Counted from the first letter of the stretch, positions 1 to 9,368 are shown. The stretch is 64,000 nucleotides of DNA from Saccharicrinis fermentans DSM 9555 = JCM 21142 (GCF_000517085.1 NZ_KI912107.1:5081980-5145979); one strand, 5' to 3'. Numbers and translations are program-made. Notes: generated by a model from the letters alone, not told the origin.

Positions 1-1
1 C

Positions 2-301
2 AATCATTATATGGATAGTAAAATCTTATTTGATGAGTTGTCAGTTGAATTGGCAGATAATATTTCTTTATGGGATGAGAAGCGTTGGAGTAATTATGAT
101 ATTGCTCATTTAGTTGGAAAAAAGAAAAATTTAGCTAGTATTCATTATCATATGTTGCATATTCAACAGTTGTTTATAATGTTTAAATTAACTGGTAACG
201 ACAAATATATTATTAGCGCAGAAAACATGATTAGGCAGAAGTATAGTGTATTCTGCAGGTTTTATGGTTTAGTGAATAAATTGTTTTTTAGATTGCTTTA
301 A
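2..301 (+). CDS. D-glucuronyl C5-epimerase-like protein, C-terminal fragment (cut by window start)
   Basis: The reading frame is open to the left edge of the window, so only the last ~99 residues are visible and the true start lies outside. The segment has the pattern of the C-terminal domain of D-glucuronyl C5-epimerases: a WSNYDIAH stretch, then ASIHYHMLHIQQL (about residues 43-55 from the first visible Met), then LTGNDKYI. In that family this domain packs against the catalytic barrel that epimerises uronic acids. It sits at the head of a run of glycosyltransferase genes, 3 bp before the next start, which fits a role in making or modifying an exopolysaccharide unit. Assignment rests on this short motif block alone; substrate cannot be told. 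Confidence 0.55.
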   Translation, partial: NHYMDSKILFDELSVELADNISLWDEKRWSNYDIAHLVGKKKNLASIHYHMLHIQQLFIMFKLTGNDKYIISAENMIRQKYSVFCRFYGLVNKLFFRLL

Positions 302-304
302 TTA

Positions 305-1483
305 ATGAAAAATAAAATAAATAGCAGTAAAAAGATCGTAGTCTGTATATCTAACGATAGCTATGATGCAGATATTTGGACAAACAAACAACATTTAATG
401 AGTCGTTTGTCTAAACTAGAAGATTTCTTTGTTGTATATGTCGATCAAGGTTTATCTACGAGTTACATAAAAAAACTTATTAAAAAAAAATGTTTATTGT
501 CTATTTTTAAGATAATACAGAAAAGAAATAATAATTTAGTGACAGTGTCATTGCTTTTACCGTTAATTAAAGGAGGGTTTTTAAAAAAAATAAGTTGGTT
601 TTTAATTGCTAAAACATTTAATTATATATTTCGTAAGAAAGAAGTTATTTATTGGATTTATCAACCGCAAGCATATTACCTTACTAGATATTTAAATAGG
701 GGAAAGATTTTGTACGATTGTGTTGATGAATTTGTTACTCAGCCATTTTATAAGAATTATCCAAAACGACAAAAAGAATTGGAATTAATAGAGCCTAAAT
801 TGGTAAATTCAGTTGATTTTGTAACCACCACGTCGTATTCAATTTACGAGGATAAAAAAGTTATAAATCCTACTTGTAAATATATTCATAATGTTGGGGA
901 TTTTAACCATTTTTCTAAGCCGAATCCTAGGATTGTTATTAACGAAGATTGGGTATTTGATTCTAGGTGCAAGGTTCTATTTACAGGTGTAGTAGACAAC
1001 TATAAAACGGATCTGGATATGATACTGAAAGTTGCTTCAGATACACGAGACAGTCATTTGTATGTATTTGTTGGGCCAAATAGAATAGGAAATGATGATT
1101 TAGAAAAAAAGATTGATAAGGCAGAAAATATGGTTATGCTTGGTTATAGAGATTATCAGCAGGTGCCTGTATATCTTGCTTATGCAGATATATTGTGGTT
1201 GCCATATTTAAGAAGTTCACATACAGAAAGAGTATTTCCATTAAAGATTTTTGAATATTTAGCTTCGGGAAAACCTGTAATTGCAAAAAACTTATTAAGT
1301 ATTAAGGAGTATAAAGCTTATTTGAATACTTTTGAAATCTTTTCCGAACTGAAAGAATTATTGTCAAATGTATTATCATATGAAGATGCTGAAAAAAGAG
1401 AACAGAGGATTAAAGTAGCAAGTCAGAACACCTGGGAATCAAGGCTGAATAAAATTCTTGATTTTATTGGTGAACAAACTTAA
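305..1483 (+). CDS. GT4-like glycosyltransferase (GT-B fold)
   Basis: A 392-residue cytoplasmic enzyme that probably transfers a sugar from a nucleotide donor to a lipid-linked polysaccharide intermediate. The N-terminal half has a Rossmann-like start (KIVVCISNDSYDADIWTNKQ) and an ILYDCVDEF segment of the type seen in TuaH-like glycosyltransferases. The C-terminal half begins near KVLFTGVVDNYKTD (about residue 220), then GYRDYQQVPVYLAYADILWLPY, and ends in the donor-binding stretch FPLKIFEYLASGKPVIA (about 311-327), typical of the family 4 E-x7-E region though with a less canonical second acid. The ATG is 3 bp after the upstream stop, so the two are co-transcribed. Acceptor and sugar are unknown. 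Confidence 0.8.
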   Translation: MKNKINSSKKIVVCISNDSYDADIWTNKQHLMSRLSKLEDFFVVYVDQGLSTSYIKKLIKKKCLLSIFKIIQKRNNNLVTVSLLLPLIKGGFLKKISWFLIAKTFNYIFRKKEVIYWIYQPQAYYLTRYLNRGKILYDCVDEFVTQPFYKNYPKRQKELELIEPKLVNSVDFVTTTSYSIYEDKKVINPTCKYIHNVGDFNHFSKPNPRIVINEDWVFDSRCKVLFTGVVDNYKTDLDMILKVASDTRDSHLYVFVGPNRIGNDDLEKKIDKAENMVMLGYRDYQQVPVYLAYADILWLPYLRSSHTERVFPLKIFEYLASGKPVIAKNLLSIKEYKAYLNTFEIFSELKELLSNVLSYEDAEKREQRIKVASQNTWESRLNKILDFIGEQT

Positions 1484-1496
1484 TTACCATTTAAAA

Positions 1497-2624
1497 ATGA
1501 ATATATTATTACTTGCAAAGGACTACCCTCCTACTATCGGAGGTGTTGAAAATTACTCTTACTATTTGGCAGAGGGCTTAGGTAAAACAAACGCTGTTAA
1601 GGTGGTTACTTTTAGAGGGAAAAATAATGAGAACACCTGGGAAGATAACGTTAGTGTAAAACGTATAAATCTAGGGTTTAAAATTTCGGAAGTATTCAAA
1701 GGTGTTCTTCTTTTCTTTTCTTTATTTATTTGTCTATTGAAAGAGAGGGTTGATGTTGTATATGCTACGACCTGGAAAGTTGCTATTCCTGCAGCAGTAT
1801 TAAAGTGGATGTTTAGGTATGAGTTGATGATTACTTGCCACGGGGCAGAGGTAACAAGGCATAAAAAATCAAAAGTGTTAATGTCATTAATGAATTGGGT
1901 TTTTTGTAAATCCGATAAAATTGTTGCAGTTAGTGCTTTTACAAAGTCTAAGGTACACGAATATTCCGATGTTAGTGACCGTAAGGTTACTGTAGTTTAT
2001 AATGGGATAGATAGTGATAAGTTAAAACCATATTCCTTAATTGATGCTAGGAGAAAATTGTTGCTTCCAGAGAATAAGTTTATTATTACGACGATCTCGC
2101 GTGTTGATTCTAGAAAAGGGCATGAGCTGGTAATCAGGTCAATTCCAAAGATAATTGAGCAGCAAACGGATTTTTTATATGTTATTGTTGGTAATGGACC
2201 TAACAAAAGCTATTTGGAAACTTTGGTGAAAGATTTAAAACTCGACGATTTTGTGCTGTTTAAAGGCTTTGTAGCAAGTGAATTATTAGATTTTTATTAT
2301 TCTGCAACTAATTTATTTGTCATGGTGAATACCCTAAAAGATGACAAGGATTTTGAAGGTTTTGGATTAGTTTTCGCAGAAGCTGGATATTACAGTAAAC
2401 CGGTTATAGGGGGTAAAAACGGCGGCCCATGTGAAGTTATTTTAGATGGAAAAACAGGTTTTTTGGTAGAGGAAAGCATTAGTGAGATTGAGGAACGTAT
2501 TTTGTATTTTATGAATAATAAGAACAAATTAATAGAATTTGGTTCTAATGCCTTTGAATGGACTAATAATATGTTCACCATTGATAAAATGATTGAAGGT
2601 ATAACTAAAGTCGTATTAGAATAA
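1497..2624 (+). CDS. GT4 family glycosyltransferase
   Basis: A 375-residue GT-B glycosyltransferase. I chose the ATG at 1497 because the protein then begins MNILLLAKDYPPTIGGVENY, the canonical family 4 N-terminus with the GGVE glycine loop; an upstream in-frame start at 1458 would overlap the previous gene and add 13 unrelated residues. Other family marks are CHGAEVTRH (about residue 108), VYNGID (about 170), TISRVDSRKGHELVI at the start of the second domain, and EGFGLVFAEAGYYSKPVIGG (about 287-306), which carries both glutamates of the E-x7-E donor-phosphate motif. Lies 13 bp after the previous stop, in the same operon. Donor and acceptor cannot be read from sequence. Confidence 0.88.
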   Translation: MNILLLAKDYPPTIGGVENYSYYLAEGLGKTNAVKVVTFRGKNNENTWEDNVSVKRINLGFKISEVFKGVLLFFSLFICLLKERVDVVYATTWKVAIPAAVLKWMFRYELMITCHGAEVTRHKKSKVLMSLMNWVFCKSDKIVAVSAFTKSKVHEYSDVSDRKVTVVYNGIDSDKLKPYSLIDARRKLLLPENKFIITTISRVDSRKGHELVIRSIPKIIEQQTDFLYVIVGNGPNKSYLETLVKDLKLDDFVLFKGFVASELLDFYYSATNLFVMVNTLKDDKDFEGFGLVFAEAGYYSKPVIGGKNGGPCEVILDGKTGFLVEESISEIEERILYFMNNKNKLIEFGSNAFEWTNNMFTIDKMIEGITKVVLE

Positions 2625-2790
2625 TTAAATTTAACAAAAGACACCTATATCATATGTCTATTTTTTCTGTAAATACAACATACTACTATATTAATTTATA
2701 AAGAGTTTGCCTGGAATTGACGATTGAAGAGATTGTTATTTCTTAGCAAAATAAATATATAGATAATCGATATAATTTTTTAGATAAAAA
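2625..2790. other. AT-rich intergenic stretch in the polysaccharide locus
   Basis: This gap between two glycosyltransferase genes is very AT-rich and full of stops in all frames. I see no clear promoter, terminator or inverted repeat. The next 130 bases carry a possible coding remnant, listed separately. Confidence 0.5.
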
Positions 2791-2919
2791 TGTATTTATA
2801 ATGTGCTGGACAAAAAGCACAAATATTTTTTTGATGCGAGATTAAATGTTGATTCTATGATTCAAGAAACTAAGGCATCACTAAATTTTTTGGTACTAAA
2901 ATATTTTATAATAAAATGA
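2791..2919 (+). pseudogene. Possible gene remnant ending in an ATGA overlap with the next gene
   Basis: A frame without a usable start runs from 2791 to a stop at 2917-2919, giving a C-terminal-like tail (YFFDARLNVDSMIQETKAS, then LNFLVLKYFIIK). It ends in an ATGA overlap with the start of the following glycosyltransferase at 2916, the arrangement seen elsewhere in this window between real co-translated genes. I do not recognise a family. The stop in front of it and the AT-rich, stop-filled DNA upstream would fit a decayed gene, but 42 open codons in such DNA could also be chance. Confidence 0.25.
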
Positions 2920-3719
2920 GTCTCCGCAAAAGGTCGATTAAAGAGTCGGAAATGGTGAGTATCGTTACTCCGATGTATAATTCAGCTAGATTTATTAAGA
3001 CTACGATAAATTCAGTTATCAATCAAACATATGAGAATTGGGAGTTATTAGTTGTAGATGATTGTTCTACTGATGGATCACTTGAAATAGTTAAACGGTA
3101 TATTAATAAGGATGATAGAATTAAGTTGGTTGAACTGTCACATAATCAGGGAGCTGGGGTTGCAAGAAATGTTGGGATTGAGAACTCAAAAGGAAAATAT
3201 ATATCTTTCTTGGATGCAGATGATTATTGGGAACCGCAAAAATTGGAGATTCAGGTTGATTTAATTAGTAAAAAGCAATGGGCCGGATTATATTCTGGGT
3301 ATAACAACGTTGATGAGAATAGTATTGGGAATACAAGCTTTGTAGTGCCCAAAAGAATAAACTTTAATTTATTAAAATACAATAATTATATTTTAACATC
3401 GACATTAATAGTTAAGAAAACTGTTGTTAATGATATTCGTTTCCCCCTAATGAGAAAGAGGCAAGATTGGATATTCTTTCTTGAAATTTTAAAGAAGGTT
3501 GAATATCTTTATTCTTCACCAGGGTGTTACGTTAATTACCGAAAGAGTTCAAACTCTTTAAGTTCAAATAAACTTGGTCTTGTAAAAGTAAACTTAGGCG
3601 TTATATCTAATTATTTTTATGCAGGAAACAAATTAAAAGGAGGAATGCATTTTGTTGTATTTTTATTTTATTACTTCCATAATAAGTTATTTTTTTTAAG
3701 AAAAACTAAAGATGTGTAA
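2916..3719 (+). CDS. GT2 family glycosyltransferase
   Basis: A 267-residue GT-A glycosyltransferase. The core is textbook family 2: VSIVTPMYNSARFIKTTINS near the N-terminus, VVDDCSTDGS (nucleotide binding), GAGVARNVGIENSKGKYISF, and LDADDYW (about 97-103) with the metal-binding DxD. The C-terminal third is short and basic, without an obvious membrane anchor apart from a hydrophobic FVVFLFYYFH stretch near the end. Start: ATG 2916 overlaps an upstream stop as ATGA; an ATG at 2952 would begin right at MVSIVTPMYNS and is an equally good family start. Sugar specificity unknown. Confidence 0.85.
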   Translation: MSLRKRSIKESEMVSIVTPMYNSARFIKTTINSVINQTYENWELLVVDDCSTDGSLEIVKRYINKDDRIKLVELSHNQGAGVARNVGIENSKGKYISFLDADDYWEPQKLEIQVDLISKKQWAGLYSGYNNVDENSIGNTSFVVPKRINFNLLKYNNYILTSTLIVKKTVVNDIRFPLMRKRQDWIFFLEILKKVEYLYSSPGCYVNYRKSSNSLSSNKLGLVKVNLGVISNYFYAGNKLKGGMHFVVFLFYYFHNKLFFLRKTKDV

Positions 3720-3754
3720 AATAGGAATTAAGATTATGTTTTAAATTATTTAAT

Positions 3755-4696
3755 ATGAAGTATATAATATTTGGTTCAGAGGGATTTATAGGCAGTCATT
3801 TCAAAAGTTATATTGAGGATAACGGTCTTGGAGAGGTGATAGAGTATGATATTCGGAAGAGTTTAGATTTTGACGTTAGAAAGGAAATACAAATAGAAGG
3901 GGAATTTTCAGAGGAGGATATAATAATTAATTTGGCTGCTGTACATACAACACCAGGTCACCCCGATTATGAATATTTTGAAACCAATATTAGAGGTGCT
4001 GAAAACGTGTGTAGGTTTGCAGAAAAGAAAGGAATTAGAAATATCGTTTTCACAAGCTCTATTGCTCCTTATGGGGCATCCGAAGATGTGAAAACCGAAT
4101 TAACATTACCAACTCCTAATACGCCATATGGTATTTCTAAATTAGTTGCTGAGAATATTCTAAAGATATGGCAGGCCAAAAGTAATAGTCGGAAACTTTT
4201 AATACTTCGTCCAGGAGTTGTTTTTGGGAAAGGTGAAAATGGCAATTTTACAAGGCTTTATAATGCATTATCGAAGGGGATGTTCTTTTATCCAGGAAGA
4301 AAAGATACCATTAAAGGATGTATTTATGTAAAGGATTTGGTATCTTTTACATTCACTTTATTAAGCACCTTTCCTAAAGGTGTTAGACTTTATAATTTTA
4401 CTTATGCACCTCCTTTTAATATTAAGCAAATTGTTTACAGTATTTGCAAAGTAACAGGGGTGAAAGAACCATTTCTTATGGTGAATGGAAATTTTTTAAA
4501 ATTGTCAGCATTTATTATCGGAGCTTTAGGCGGTAAAAGAGTTGGAATTCACCCTGATAGAGTTAAAAAATTAATGATTTCTACTAATGTTAGTGGTCAA
4601 AAACTTTTTGATGAACTTGATGGTAAATATGAATTCGGTTTAGAGGGAGGAATTCGTGATTGGTTTAAAGATTGTGGAAGCCAAGGATTATACTAA
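3755..4696 (+). CDS. NAD-dependent sugar epimerase/dehydratase (extended SDR)
   Basis: A 313-residue extended short-chain dehydrogenase acting on a nucleotide sugar. The NAD-binding loop is GSEGFIG (residues 8-14), close to the GxxGxxG consensus; INLAAVHTTPGHPD follows as the usual AA-containing strand; SSIAPYG holds the catalytic Ser/Thr region; YGISK (about 126-130) holds the catalytic Tyr and Lys. LRPGVVFGKGENGNF matches the substrate-binding turn. It most resembles UDP-hexose 4-epimerase-like members of polysaccharide clusters, but substrate cannot be fixed. Lies between a glycosyltransferase and the polymerase-like gene and ends 7 bp before the latter. Confidence 0.85.
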   Translation: MKYIIFGSEGFIGSHFKSYIEDNGLGEVIEYDIRKSLDFDVRKEIQIEGEFSEEDIIINLAAVHTTPGHPDYEYFETNIRGAENVCRFAEKKGIRNIVFTSSIAPYGASEDVKTELTLPTPNTPYGISKLVAENILKIWQAKSNSRKLLILRPGVVFGKGENGNFTRLYNALSKGMFFYPGRKDTIKGCIYVKDLVSFTFTLLSTFPKGVRLYNFTYAPPFNIKQIVYSICKVTGVKEPFLMVNGNFLKLSAFIIGALGGKRVGIHPDRVKKLMISTNVSGQKLFDELDGKYEFGLEGGIRDWFKDCGSQGLY

Positions 4697-4703
4697 CACT
4701 TAA

Positions 4704-5894
4704 ATGTCAGGGCTGTTAGAGAAAATAATTCATTTTGTCAAGTACTGCTATTTAGAAATAATTGTATTATCATTATTTGTGGTCGATGCTTGCAGTTTTT
4801 ATGTGGATCGGTGTATTGGCCTAGCTGAAGAAGATCGTTTCTCGTTTGTTTTTAGAGCAATTGTTGAAGTTATTCTTATTTTAATCATCTGTTTTAAACG
4901 ATTATATAATAGGTATATATTATGTATGTTTGCGCTAGTCTCATTCCCGTTAATTTGGTTGTTATTAGCAAGTTTTTTTAATGGAGAATACTCCTATAAT
5001 ACTTTTAATACCTTTCAAATTATAAAGGAAAGTAACAAGTATATTTTTCCTGTAATTGTCTACTGGGGTTTTAGCGTTTCTGAGAGTCGATACAAATTAT
5101 TGATCTTTGAATTAATCTATATCTTATCAGCTGTAGTTGTAATTTTTGCCTTTTTGTTAGATATTCCATTATTCTATACTTATGGGTTAAGTCGGTTTGG
5201 TTATAAACCAATGATATTAGCTCATAACGAAATTACATTGTTTTGGATGGTGGGTATTATATATTACCTTAAAAAGGTTTTTGAAACTTATAGTTTGTTG
5301 AATTTAATTTGTTGTATTATTGTTACACTTGGGGCATTCCTATTGGGAACCAAAGGTATGTTGTTATTTCTTTTGGTGCTTTCATTTTGGTTAATCATCT
5401 TTGTTAATAGGATGTCGGTTCTGAAAAAAATGTTTATAATTGGTTTTATACTTGTACTTTGCTGCCTTTTTTTTATGTATTCTGGTATTTTTGATTTTTT
5501 TAACGGAATTTATAAAACGGACGGATTTCTTTATTCCCTTTCGTCTATGCGGACAGAATTAGTGAGTGCAAGAGTCATACCTACGATATATAATTGGAGG
5601 TGGTACAATTATTTGATTGGAGGTTATTTTTTGAAACTTCCGATAGCAGAAATGGATTTAATTGATTTGTTTGTTTTTTATGGAGCTATAGGTTTTATTT
5701 TATATTTTATTTTAATGTTTAAAACTATTTTTAGTTTTAATAAATCGAATTATTTAGCTTGGTTTTTTGTTATAATGTATGTAGTGATTGGAGGAATGGC
5801 AGGTCATTTTTTTACATCAGGAACAAATGCCGTTTATCTGGCAGTACTCTGTTCATTTCTACAAAAAGATAAAGAAATATTAAATATTAAATAG
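4704..5894 (+). CDS. Wzy-like O-antigen/capsule polymerase (polytopic membrane protein)
   Basis: A 396-residue inner-membrane protein with roughly ten to eleven hydrophobic segments, including [31 protein letters not shown], and several after residue 170. The larger loop before the last membrane segments (around [11 protein letters not shown] to IGGYFLKL) fits the periplasmic loop of Wzy-type polymerases. Sequence between Wzy proteins is poorly conserved, so the call rests on topology, length and position inside a polysaccharide locus next to rml genes. It would join repeat units on undecaprenyl carrier at the periplasmic face. A ligase or unrelated transporter is a less likely alternative. 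Confidence 0.6.
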   Translation: MSGLLEKIIHFVKYCYLEIIVLSLFVVDACSFYVDRCIGLAEEDRFSFVFRAIVEVILILIICFKRLYNRYILCMFALVSFPLIWLLLASFFNGEYSYNTFNTFQIIKESNKYIFPVIVYWGFSVSESRYKLLIFELIYILSAVVVIFAFLLDIPLFYTYGLSRFGYKPMILAHNEITLFWMVGIIYYLKKVFETYSLLNLICCIIVTLGAFLLGTKGMLLFLLVLSFWLIIFVNRMSVLKKMFIIGFILVLCCLFFMYSGIFDFFNGIYKTDGFLYSLSSMRTELVSARVIPTIYNWRWYNYLIGGYFLKLPIAEMDLIDLFVFYGAIGFILYFILMFKTIFSFNKSNYLAWFFVIMYVVIGGMAGHFFTSGTNAVYLAVLCSFLQKDKEILNIK

Positions 5895-5901
5895 TTTTAT
5901 C

Positions 5902-6777
5902 ATGAAAGGCATCATTTTGGCCGGAGGTTCCGGTACCCGTTTACACCCCATTACTTTAGCTACTTCAAAACAGCTTTTGCCGGTTTTTGATAAGCCTATG
6001 ATTTATTATCCTTTGTCGGTTTTAATGTTGGCAGGTATTAGGGAGATATTAATTATTACTACACCTGAAGATCAAGCAGGATTTGTTCGTTTATTAGGAG
6101 ATGGAAGTCAATGGGGGATTCAGTTAGAGTACGTTATTCAGCCATCTCCTGATGGTCTAGCACAGGCTTTTATTTTAGGAGAGTCTTTTATCGGAGATGA
6201 TGATGTTTGTTTGGTGCTGGGCGATAATATATTTTATGGACATGGGTTCGTGGAGCTATTAGTGAATGCTGTTAAAACTGTATCTCAGGAAAGTAAGGCC
6301 GCCGTGTTTGGTTATTGGGTAAATGATCCCGAGAGATATGGTGTGTGTACATTTGATGAAGGGGGAGACGTGACTTCCATAGAGGAGAAACCTGTAGAGC
6401 CGAAGTCGAATTATGCGGTTGTGGGATTATACTTTTACCCCAATGATGTAATAAAAGTAGCCAAAGAAATTAAACCGAGTGAAAGAGGAGAGCTCGAGAT
6501 TACTACGGTTAATCAAATATATTTAGAAGAGCAAAGATTAAAGGTTGAATTGATGGGGAGGGGATTTGCTTGGTTGGATACAGGGACGCATGAGTCCTTA
6601 TTGGAAGCCAGTCATTTTATAGAAACGCTAGAGAAAAGAATCGGTTTAAAGGTAGCCTGTCCTGAGGAGATTGCCTTCAATCAAGCATGGATTAATAGGG
6701 AACAGTTAATCGCACAAGGAGAAAAATTAAAGAAGAATCAGTATGGGCAATATTTGTTGTCCATAGGTAAAAGATAA
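5902..6777 (+). CDS. rmlA: Glucose-1-phosphate thymidylyltransferase RmlA
   Basis: Makes dTDP-glucose from glucose-1-phosphate and dTTP, the first step to dTDP-L-rhamnose. The 291-residue length and the N-terminal signature [11 protein letters not shown] followed by [18 protein letters not shown] are diagnostic of Rml[11 protein letters not shown] (about 107-116) carries the metal-binding Asp, and [14 protein letters not shown] is the C-terminal RmlA mark. First gene of the set rmlA-C-D-B, all on one strand with 2-bp spacing or ATGA overlaps, so translated together. Base composition becomes less AT-rich here than in the glycosyltransferase genes upstream. Confidence 0.97.
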   Translation: MKGIILAGGSGTRLHPITLATSKQLLPVFDKPMIYYPLSVLMLAGIREILIITTPEDQAGFVRLLGDGSQWGIQLEYVIQPSPDGLAQAFILGESFIGDDDVCLVLGDNIFYGHGFVELLVNAVKTVSQESKAAVFGYWVNDPERYGVCTFDEGGDVTSIEEKPVEPKSNYAVVGLYFYPNDVIKVAKEIKPSERGELEITTVNQIYLEEQRLKVELMGRGFAWLDTGTHESLLEASHFIETLEKRIGLKVACPEEIAFNQAWINREQLIAQGEKLKKNQYGQYLLSIGKR

Positions 6778-6779
6778 AT

Positions 6780-7337
6780 ATGCAATTTATTAAAACAGAG
6801 ATAGATGGTTTGGTTATTATAGAACCAAAGGTCTTTGGTGATCCGAGAGGGTATTTTTTCGAATCTTTTAATCAAAAACGGTTTCAAGAGAATGTTAGAG
6901 AAATAGAATTTGTTCAAGACAATGAATCCAGGTCGAGCTATGGAGTGCTAAGAGGGTTGCACTTTCAAAAACCGCCTTTTGATCAAGCAAAGCTTGTTCG
7001 TTGTATCGAAGGGAAGGTATTAGATGTTGCAGTAGATATACGCAAAGGCTCGCCTACATTTGGAAAGCATATTTCGGTAGAGCTGTCTGATGAAAATAAG
7101 AGACAATTTTTTGTGCCTCGAGGTTTTGCGCATGGCTTTGTAGTATTGAGTAAATCGGCTATTTTTCAATATAAAGTTGACAATTGGTATGCACCAGATT
7201 ACGATGCTGGTATTGCATGGAATGACAAGGAATTAGGGATAGATTGGAAGATGAGTTATGAATCTATTTTATTATCGGAGAAAGATAAAGGACTGAAAAA
7301 CTTAGCAGAAACGGAAATCCCATTTACTTTTTCATGA
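6780..7337 (+). CDS. rmlC: dTDP-4-dehydrorhamnose 3,5-epimerase RmlC
   Basis: Cupin-fold epimerase of the third dTDP-rhamnose step. The 185-residue length is standard. Visible marks are DPRGYFFESFN near the N-terminus, VLRGLHFQ with the catalytic His (residue 61), KLVRCIEGKVLDVAVDIRKGSPTFG, and FVPRGFAHGFVVLS. Starts 2 bp after rmlA and ends in an ATGA overlap with rmlD. Confidence 0.97.
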   Translation: MQFIKTEIDGLVIIEPKVFGDPRGYFFESFNQKRFQENVREIEFVQDNESRSSYGVLRGLHFQKPPFDQAKLVRCIEGKVLDVAVDIRKGSPTFGKHISVELSDENKRQFFVPRGFAHGFVVLSKSAIFQYKVDNWYAPDYDAGIAWNDKELGIDWKMSYESILLSEKDKGLKNLAETEIPFTFS

Positions 7338-8203
7338 TGAATATACTTGTAACCGGAGCCAATGGTCAGTTAGGTTCAGAACTAAAATTACAGGCAGGTG
7401 ACTACCCACATTGTAAGTTCTTTTTTACAGATGTTAAAGAATTGGATATTTGTAATATTCAGGATGTTCTGACTTATGTGCGGAGTAATGATATTGACTT
7501 GATTATTAATTGTGCAGCTTATACAGCAGTGGATAAAGCTGAGACTGATATTGAAAAAGCAAGACTGATAAATGTTGAGGCGGTAAAAAACCTGGTAAAG
7601 GCTTGTGAAAGTGAAAAGGCCAAGCTAATACATGTATCTACCGATTATGTTTATAATGGAGAATATTATAAACCGCTCAGTGAAGATATGAAGGTAAGTC
7701 CAATTGGCGTTTATGGTGTAACCAAGCAGGAAGGAGAAGAGGTCGTAATTAAAGCCGGAATAGAAAGTATTGTGATCCGAACTTCCTGGTTGTATTCGTC
7801 TTATGGTAATAATTTTGTAAAAACTATGATGCGTTTGGGTGCTGAGCGAGATGACCTTGGGGTTATTTTTGATCAGGTTGGTACACCTACTTATGCCTGT
7901 GATTTAGCACGTGTAATTCTTCAAATAATGAATAGGGAAGGTAGACTGGATGCTGCAGGGAAAATTTATCATTTTTCTAATGAAGGGGTAGCCTCATGGT
8001 ATGATTTTGCAAAGGAAATAATGGATTGTGCAGGGATTGTATGTGAGGTAAGGCCCATTAAAACCGAGGATTATCCAACGCCAGCTCAGCGGCCCCACTA
8101 TTCTGTGTTGGATAAAACCAAGATAAAGTGCGATTTTAGGATTGAGATACCATATTGGAAGGATTCGTTAAAGAAATGTATTGAATTAATGAGTAAAAGA
8201 TGA
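7334..8203 (+). CDS. rmlD: dTDP-4-dehydrorhamnose reductase RmlD
   Basis: NAD(P)H-dependent reductase giving dTDP-L-rhamnose. Short-chain dehydrogenase fold with GANGQLG (residues 8-14), INCAAYTAVDKAE, VSTDYVY, and YGVTK (Tyr127, Lys131) as catalytic pair; RTSWLYSSYGNNFVKTM and PTYACDLA are RmlD-specific. Length 289 is normal. Two adjacent ATG codons (7334 and 7337) are possible starts; the first overlaps the rmlC stop as ATGA. Confidence 0.96.
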   Translation: MMNILVTGANGQLGSELKLQAGDYPHCKFFFTDVKELDICNIQDVLTYVRSNDIDLIINCAAYTAVDKAETDIEKARLINVEAVKNLVKACESEKAKLIHVSTDYVYNGEYYKPLSEDMKVSPIGVYGVTKQEGEEVVIKAGIESIVIRTSWLYSSYGNNFVKTMMRLGAERDDLGVIFDQVGTPTYACDLARVILQIMNREGRLDAAGKIYHFSNEGVASWYDFAKEIMDCAGIVCEVRPIKTEDYPTPAQRPHYSVLDKTKIKCDFRIEIPYWKDSLKKCIELMSKR

Positions 8204-9210
8204 AAAAATCGATATTAGTAACAGGAGGGGCTGGATTTATAGGTGCCAATTTTGTTCCATTTTTTGTTGAGAAATACGCTGATTATAGAATCATCAACCT
8301 GGATAAACTTACCTATGCTGGCGATTTAGCTAATTTGACAGATGTTAGAGGTGAAAATTACGAGTTTGTAAAAGGTGATATTTGTAATAGGGAATTGCTT
8401 GAATACCTTTTTTTAAAGTATGACATAAGAGGAGTTATACATTTTGCAGCAGAGAGTCATGTGGATAATTCAATTAGTGGACCTGAAGTTTTTATACAAA
8501 CAAATGTTAATGGTACTTTTACTTTGTTAGATGTGGCCAGAAATTATTGGATGGATGCACCATTTAAATATAAGAAAGCCTATGAGGGTTGTCGTTTTCA
8601 TCATATTTCTACCGATGAAGTGTATGGTACTTTAGAAGAAACAGGTTTGTTTAGAGAAGATACGCCTTATGCACCTAATAGTCCGTATTCATCCTCCAAA
8701 GCAAGTTCCGATTTATTGGTCAGAGCATACTTTCACACCTATGGGATGGATGTAACAACTAGCAATTGCAGTAATAATTATGGACCCAAACAGCATCAGG
8801 AGAAATTAATCCCAACCATTATAAGAAAGGCTTTGGCCGGAGAGGATATTCCAATTTATGGTGATGGAAAAAATATTCGGGATTGGCTGTATGTGTTAGA
8901 TCATTGTACTGGAATTGACTTAGTTTTTCACAGAGGTAGATCCGGGGAAACTTATAATATTGGCGGAAGGAATGAAAGAGATAATTTGTTTATTGTAAAT
9001 TATATTTGTGAGGTGCTGGATGAAAAGAGACCTAGAAAGGATGTGTCCTCTTATAAAAAACTGATTTCTTTTGTGGAAGATAGAGCAGGCCATGATAAAC
9101 GTTATGCTATTGATGCTTCTAAGATAGAGTCTGAGTTGGGATGGAAAGCTATGGAGAATTTTGAAACAGGTATTGTGAAAACAATCGATTGGTATTTGCA
9201 GAAGATGTAG
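8200..9210 (+). CDS. rmlB: dTDP-glucose 4,6-dehydratase RmlB
   Basis: Converts dTDP-glucose to dTDP-4-keto-6-deoxyglucose. The 336-residue protein shows GGAGFIGANFVPFF for NAD binding, FAAESHVDNSI, the catalytic STDEVYG motif, and YSSSKASSD with the Tyr/Lys pair; NCSNNYGPKQHQEKLIP and GDGKNIRDWLYV complete the RmlB signature. Overlaps rmlD by ATGA. It closes the rhamnose operon; a weak hairpin with a T-run follows. Confidence 0.97.
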   Translation: MKKSILVTGGAGFIGANFVPFFVEKYADYRIINLDKLTYAGDLANLTDVRGENYEFVKGDICNRELLEYLFLKYDIRGVIHFAAESHVDNSISGPEVFIQTNVNGTFTLLDVARNYWMDAPFKYKKAYEGCRFHHISTDEVYGTLEETGLFREDTPYAPNSPYSSSKASSDLLVRAYFHTYGMDVTTSNCSNNYGPKQHQEKLIPTIIRKALAGEDIPIYGDGKNIRDWLYVLDHCTGIDLVFHRGRSGETYNIGGRNERDNLFIVNYICEVLDEKRPRKDVSSYKKLISFVEDRAGHDKRYAIDASKIESELGWKAMENFETGIVKTIDWYLQKM

Positions 9211-9263
9211 TAGGATCGGTTCGTAGGTTTAGAAATTGAGGACTGCACCAACTATAAATATAA

Positions 9264-9289
9264 AGCAAACTTTACGTTTGTTGATTTTT
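9264..9289 (+). terminator. Weak rho-independent terminator after rmlB
   Basis: A 7-bp stem (AGCAAAC with GTTTGTT, one G-U pair) and 5-nt loop, followed by a run of five T. It lies 54 bp after the rmlB stop. Modest stability, so read-through to the wzi-like gene is possible. Confidence 0.4.
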
Positions 9290-9342
9290 CAAGGTTTGTT
9301 CTATATTGGAGCAGACCTTCTTTATTTGTAAGTATTAAATAA

Positions 9343-9350
9343 TATTTTTG
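9343..9350 (+). promoter_or_regulatory. Bacteroidota-type -7 element before the wzi-like gene
   Basis: TATTTTTG matches the TAnnTTTG -7 box. It ends 18 bp before the ATG at 9369 and covers the TTG at 9348, which argues against that TTG being the start. No good TTG box is seen at -33. Confidence 0.4.
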
Positions 9351-9368
9351 GAGAATAAACATCATACA

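Noticed and set aside
9348-9368. TTG at 9348 as start of the Wzi-type gene
   Set aside because: It lies inside the TATTTTTG promoter box, while the ATG at 9369 gives a clean signal peptide.
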